Part shown: piece by piece, positions 7,217-9,302 of the stretch
How positions within the stretch are numbered: the first letter of the stretch is position 1
Layout: the number at the start of each line of letters is the position of its first letter
Source of the DNA: an uncultured Devosia sp.
GTDB lineage: Bacteria; Pseudomonadota; Alphaproteobacteria; Rhizobiales; Devosiaceae
DNA length: 9,302 bases
Assembly (NCBI GenBank): GCA_934553185.1
Contig: CAKTFF010000057.1
Span: 1-9,302 of the forward strand
Direction: 5' to 3'
The notes under the pieces: generated by a model
The model's input: the letters and a program-made list of their open reading frames with translations, nothing else
Database searches by the model: none
What the model was told of the DNA's origin: nothing
Position numbers and translations under genes: made by a program

Positions 7217-7224
7217 AAGGAAGG
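7217..7224 (+). promoter_or_regulatory. rpsF: Ribosome binding site that fixes the rpsF start
   Basis: AAGGAAGG ends 8 bases before the TTG at 7233, ideal Shine-Dalgarno spacing. The S6 family start (Met-Ala-Leu-Tyr-Glu-His) coincides with that TTG. Earlier in-frame TTG (7197) and GTG (7203) codons lack well-spaced sites: the nearest, AAGGAGG at 7176-7182, is 14 and 20 bases away. Confidence 0.7.
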
Positions 7225-7232
7225 CGCAATCT

Positions 7233-7643
7233 TTGGCCCTTTACGAACATATCTACCTGGCGCGCCAGGACGTTTCCCAGCAGCAGGTGGAGGAGCTGAC
7301 CGCAGCTCTGACCGAAGTGCTTGCCCAGGGCGGCGGCCGCGTCACCAAGAACGAATATTGGGGCCTCAAGGGTCTCTCCTACCGCATCCGCAAGAACCGC
7401 AAGGCGCATTACACCCTGCTCAACATCGAGGCAGCCCCCCAGGCCGTTGCCGAGATGGAACGCCAGATGCGCATCAACGAAGACATCCTTCGTTTCATGA
7501 CCGTCCGCGTGGACGAGCTGGAAGAAGGCCCGTCGGCCATGATGCAGAAGCGCGATCGCGACGACCGCGATGGCGATCGTGGCGGCCGTCCTGGTGGCGA
7601 CCGTGGTGGCTTCGGCGGCGAACGCCGTCCGCGCCGTTTCTAA
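7233..7643 (+). CDS. rpsF: 30S ribosomal protein S6
   Basis: Component of the 30S platform that binds 16S rRNA together with S18. With the TTG start at 7233 the protein has 136 residues and begins (M)[22 protein letters not shown], exactly where alphaproteobacterial S6 proteins begin. Conserved blocks [28 protein letters not shown] and [27 protein letters not shown] follow. The last 30 residues are a low-complexity Arg/Asp/Gly tail ([20 protein letters not shown]), seen in other alphaproteobacterial S6 proteins and probably disordered; it replaces the glutamate tail of E. coli S6. A 12-residue N-terminal extension from TTG 7197 is possible on paper but unsupported by the family or ribosome-site spacing. 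It is first in rpsF-rpsR-rplI and has a long leader that may allow feedback control. Confidence 0.97.
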   Translation: MALYEHIYLARQDVSQQQVEELTAALTEVLAQGGGRVTKNEYWGLKGLSYRIRKNRKAHYTLLNIEAAPQAVAEMERQMRINEDILRFMTVRVDELEEGPSAMMQKRDRDDRDGDRGGRPGGDRGGFGGERRPRRF

Positions 7644-7661
7644 GATAAGGACCTCCAAGCT

Positions 7662-7916
7662 ATGGCAATCAAAGACCTGACCACCGCCCAGGCCCGCCGT
7701 CCCTTCCAGCGCCGCCGCAAGACCTGCCCGTTCTCGGGCGAAGGCGCGCCAAAGATCGACTACAAGGACGTGCGCCTGCTTTCCCGCTACGTGTCGGAGC
7801 GCGGCAAGATCGTGCCGAGCCGCATCACGGCCGTTTCCGCCAAGAAGCAGCGCGAACTCGCCCAGGCGATCAAGCGCGCCCGCTTCATCGGCATCATGCC
7901 CTACGCCGTCCAGTAA
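7662..7916 (+). CDS. rpsR: 30S ribosomal protein S18
   Basis: Binds S6 and the central domain of 16S rRNA in the 30S subunit. The 84-residue basic protein contains the S18 signature around [20 protein letters not shown] (32-51), then [41 protein letters not shown] near residues 17-27 has one cysteine, as in many alphaproteobacterial S18 proteins. An AAGGA motif lies 10 bases before the ATG. The gene starts 18 bases after rpsF stops, so the S6 and S18 partners are translationally close and certainly on one transcript. The 82-base gap to rplI carries a strong hairpin. Confidence 0.98.
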   Translation: MAIKDLTTAQARRPFQRRRKTCPFSGEGAPKIDYKDVRLLSRYVSERGKIVPSRITAVSAKKQRELAQAIKRARFIGIMPYAVQ

Positions 7917-7932
7917 AACTGGGCGACACGCT

Positions 7933-7957
7933 GGGGACGCGGATGGTCCGCGTCTCC
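7933..7957 (+). other. Stable hairpin between rpsR and rplI
   Basis: GACGCGGA and TCCGCGTC form a perfect eight-base-pair stem with a TGG loop (7944-7946). Three more pairs below it, including one G-U, make an 11-pair helix. No T-run follows (TAACCGT), so it is not a normal terminator. A second small hairpin, CCGTC/GACGG around CTTGA, follows at 7961-7975. Together they could tune the S18 to L9 ratio through partial termination, RNA processing or mRNA 3'-end protection. Confidence 0.55.
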
Positions 7958-7998
7958 TAACCGTCCTTGAGACGGGACAGCCAAAAGGAACACCCCAA

Positions 7999-8571
7999 AT
8001 GAAAGTCATTCTCCTCGAGCGCGTGGGCCGCACCGGCTCCATCGGCGACGAAGTTTCCGTCAAGGACGGCTTTGCCCGTAACTTCCTCCTGCCCCAGGGC
8101 AAGGCGCTGCGCGCCACGGAAGCCAACCGCAAGAAGTTCGAGTCCGAACGCGCCCATATCGAAAAGCGCAACGACGACCGCCGCAATGCGGCTGCCGGCA
8201 TTGCCGAAGGCCTCAATGGCCGTGAAGTGGTGATCATCCGCCAGGCCGGCGAAACCGGCCAGCTTTATGGATCGGTCGCTTCTCGCGACGTGGTTGAAGC
8301 CCTCGCCGCGGAAGGCTTCACCGTGCAGCGTTCGCAGATCGACCTGGCCGACCCCATCAAGTCGGTTGGCGTGCACACCGTGTCGCTGAACCTGCATGCC
8401 GAAGTTGCCGTGTCGATCACCGTCAACGTCGCCCGTTCGGAAGACGAAGCCACCCGCCAGTCCGCTGGTGAAGACGTCACCGTCACCCAGTATGACGACG
8501 ACGAGGAAGGCGACTTCGCCGCCGGCCAGAAGGACGCCCAGCAGGACGACCGCTTCGACGACGAAGTCTAA
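7999..8571 (+). CDS. rplI: 50S ribosomal protein L9
   Basis: Binds 23S rRNA at the base of the L1 stalk and extends to the neighbouring ribosome, supporting reading-frame fidelity. The 190-residue product begins with the conserved N-terminal domain MKVILLERVGRTGSIGDEVSVKDG (the family signature continues FARNFLLPQGKALRAT), then a charged connecting helix (about 42-75) and the C-terminal domain with GQLYGSVASRDVVEAL and SVGVHTVSLNLHAEV. About 40 extra residues after the usual end (E. coli L9 has 149) form an acidic tail rich in Asp, Glu and Gln (VTQYDDDEEGDF...DDRFDDEV); such tails are common in alphaproteobacterial L9. AAAAGGAA about 8 bases before the ATG is the ribosome site. It is the last gene before a strong terminator. 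Confidence 0.97.
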   Translation: MKVILLERVGRTGSIGDEVSVKDGFARNFLLPQGKALRATEANRKKFESERAHIEKRNDDRRNAAAGIAEGLNGREVVIIRQAGETGQLYGSVASRDVVEALAAEGFTVQRSQIDLADPIKSVGVHTVSLNLHAEVAVSITVNVARSEDEATRQSAGEDVTVTQYDDDEEGDFAAGQKDAQQDDRFDDEV

Positions 8572-8590
8572 GCATCACTTTTACCTTCAA

Positions 8591-8621
8591 GAGGCCGGGC
8601 CATGTGCCCGGCCTTTTTGTT
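8591..8621 (+). terminator. Intrinsic terminator of the rpsF-rpsR-rplI operon
   Basis: AGGCCGGGC (8592-8600) and GCCCGGCCT (8606-8614) form a perfect nine-base-pair GC-rich stem with a CATGT loop, directly followed by TTTTTGTTT. It lies 20 bases after the rplI stop. This is a textbook Rho-independent terminator on the plus strand and separates the ribosomal operon from dnaB. Confidence 0.93.
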
Positions 8622-8631
8622 TGACCGGTAT

Positions 8632-8765
8632 GTGCCACGCCCTCGTGGTTCGAGGGTCGCTTCGCTCCCGCCTCACCATGAGGGCTACTTGAGCACAGCG
8701 GCAACAGTAGCCCTCATGGTGAGGTGCGAGTTCTTCACGAGCCTCGAACCACGAGGGCGTGGCAC
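8632..8765. repeat. Nested palindrome: doublet of REP-like units
   Basis: Two outer arms of 24 bases (8632-8655 and 8742-8765) are perfect reverse complements. Two inner arms of 19 bases (8671-8689 and 8706-8724) are also perfect reverse complements. The stretches between outer and inner arms (15 and 17 bases) do not match. The apex is a 16-base loop (8690-8705). Each half is itself a hairpin: CCCTCGTGGTTCGAGG faces CCTCACCATGAGGG in the left unit, and the right unit mirrors it. The motif CCTCATGGTGAGG...CTCGAACCACGAGG resembles dispersed palindromic repeats I recall from Hyphomicrobiales genomes. It sits between a terminator and the dnaB control region, the usual extragenic placement. No transposase is adjacent. 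Confidence 0.85.
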
Positions 8766-8940
8766 CCCCCCGACTCGCCATGCTCCTGCCCTCATCTAGT
8801 GCAACACACGATCGACACATTCCCCGTTGTCCACAGTGTTCACACCCCGGTACACCGAGTCATTAACCCTCCTGTTGGTAGGGCAAGACACGACGCCAAG
8901 TGGCGTGGTTAAGAAAGGTTAACGAACCCTCCGAGGCATC
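8766..8940 (+). promoter_or_regulatory. Upstream control region of dnaB
   Basis: This non-coding stretch must contain the dnaB promoter, since the terminator and palindrome isolate dnaB from rplI. Visible elements are TTGTCCACA (8827-8835, one mismatch to the DnaA box TTATCCACA), two GANTC methylation sites (8772-8776 and 8857-8861), the perfect dyad ACGCCA-AG-TGGCGT (8893-8906), and TTAA boxes at 8909-8912 and 8919-8922 with six bases between. I see no convincing -35/-10 pair; the best, TTGTCC (8827) with TACACC (8851), is 18 bases apart and weak. GAGG at 8933-8936 is a close but usable ribosome site for dnaB. Confidence 0.4.
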
Positions 8941-9302
8941 ATGGCAGAGATCGCGCGGCTGCATCCGGCCGAAGACAAATCCTTTCGTCTGGCGCCGCAC
9001 AATGTGGAGGCCGAACAAGCGCTTCTGGGCGCGATCCTCCTTAACAACGACGCGTTCTACCGCGTGTCGGACTTCCTTGAGCCGGTGCATTTCTATGAGC
9101 CGGTGCATCGCGACATCTACGAGATCACCGGCAAGATCATCCGTGCGGGTAAGTCGGCCGATCCCACGACCATCAAGACCCACCTGCCCGATCAGCTGCT
9201 GCCCGACGTCACCATGGCGCAGTACCTGGCCAAGCTGGCGGCGGAAGCCACCACCGTCATCAACGCCGCCGATTACGGCCAAACGATCTATGACACCGCT
9301 AT
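8941..9302 (+). CDS. dnaB: Replicative DNA helicase DnaB (5' part, continues past right edge)
   Basis: Hexameric ATP-driven helicase that unwinds the chromosome at the replication fork and recruits primase. Only the first 120 codons plus two bases are in the window. They cover an alphaproteobacterial leader (MAEIARLHPAEDKSFRLAP) and most of the helical N-terminal domain: HNVEAEQALLGAILLNNDAF at 20-39, then EPVHFYEPVHRDIYE and later KLAAEATTVINAADYGQTIYD. The RecA-like domain with Walker motifs lies outside, so helicase activity is inferred from the family. I chose ATG at 8941 because the product then matches the usual start; GAGG is only 4 bases upstream, so initiation may be weak. The rplI-dnaB neighbourhood is conserved in many Hyphomicrobiales. 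The open frame reaches the edge without a stop. Confidence 0.96.
   Translation, partial: MAEIARLHPAEDKSFRLAPHNVEAEQALLGAILLNNDAFYRVSDFLEPVHFYEPVHRDIYEITGKIIRAGKSADPTTIKTHLPDQLLPDVTMAQYLAKLAAEATTVINAADYGQTIYDTA

Noticed and set aside
7047..8237. Long open frame (396 codons) on the minus strand opposite rpsF, rpsR and rplI
   Set aside because: It runs antisense to three certain ribosomal protein genes, has no family features, and long antisense frames are expected with this GC-rich codon usage.
8632..8765. Nested palindrome as a CRISPR array or insertion-sequence ends
   Set aside because: There are only two mirrored units, no regularly spaced direct repeats, no transposase and no target-site duplication that I can see.
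8909..8922. CtrA binding site before dnaB
   Set aside because: The two TTAA boxes are six bases apart rather than seven, so I keep it as a weak observation, not an annotated site.

Overview
The window is a GC-rich bacterial chromosome segment of core housekeeping genes. Gene content, gene order and protein style (FabF with the DGKYNPDEWMDTKEQRKVDP insertion, S6 starting [17 protein letters not shown]9 with a long acidic tail) point to an alphaproteobacterium of the order Hyphomicrobiales (Rhizobiales). A Devosia-like lineage is possible, but that is a guess from memory. No phage, plasmid, transposase or CRISPR genes are visible.

Minus strand, read from about 6950 down to 1: a small lipoprotein gene of unknown function, then a type II fatty-acid synthesis cluster in transcription order fabD, fabG, acpP, fabF, followed by mltG (peptidoglycan lytic transglycosylase), gmk (guanylate kinase) and a YnfM-like major facilitator transporter that runs off the left edge. 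FabD loads malonyl groups onto ACP, FabF condenses them with the growing acyl chain, and FabG reduces the 3-keto product; ACP carries the intermediates. MltG caps glycan-strand growth, so membrane and wall synthesis are encoded side by side. Likely internal promoters lie in front of fabD and acpP.

Plus strand, from about 7025 to the right edge: rpsF, rpsR and rplI (ribosomal proteins S6, S18 and L9), which end in a strong intrinsic terminator, then a 320-base intergenic region, then the 5' part of dnaB (replicative helicase). The rpsF gene has a long, foldable leader and most likely starts at TTG. A perfect-armed hairpin sits between rpsR and rplI. The gap between rplI and dnaB holds a 134-base nested palindrome that looks like a doublet of dispersed repetitive extragenic palindromes, followed by a probable dnaB control region (DnaA-box-like site, GANTC sites, a short palindrome, paired TTAA boxes).

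The coding content is ordinary. The points worth a second look are all non-coding or about gene order: the nested palindrome, the rpsF leader and TTG start, the hairpin between rpsR and rplI where many relatives carry a DUF2232 membrane-protein gene, the absence of a yicC-type gene between mltG and gmk, and the palindromes upstream of fabD, acpP and dnaB. I did not find convincing evidence of a new multi-gene system.
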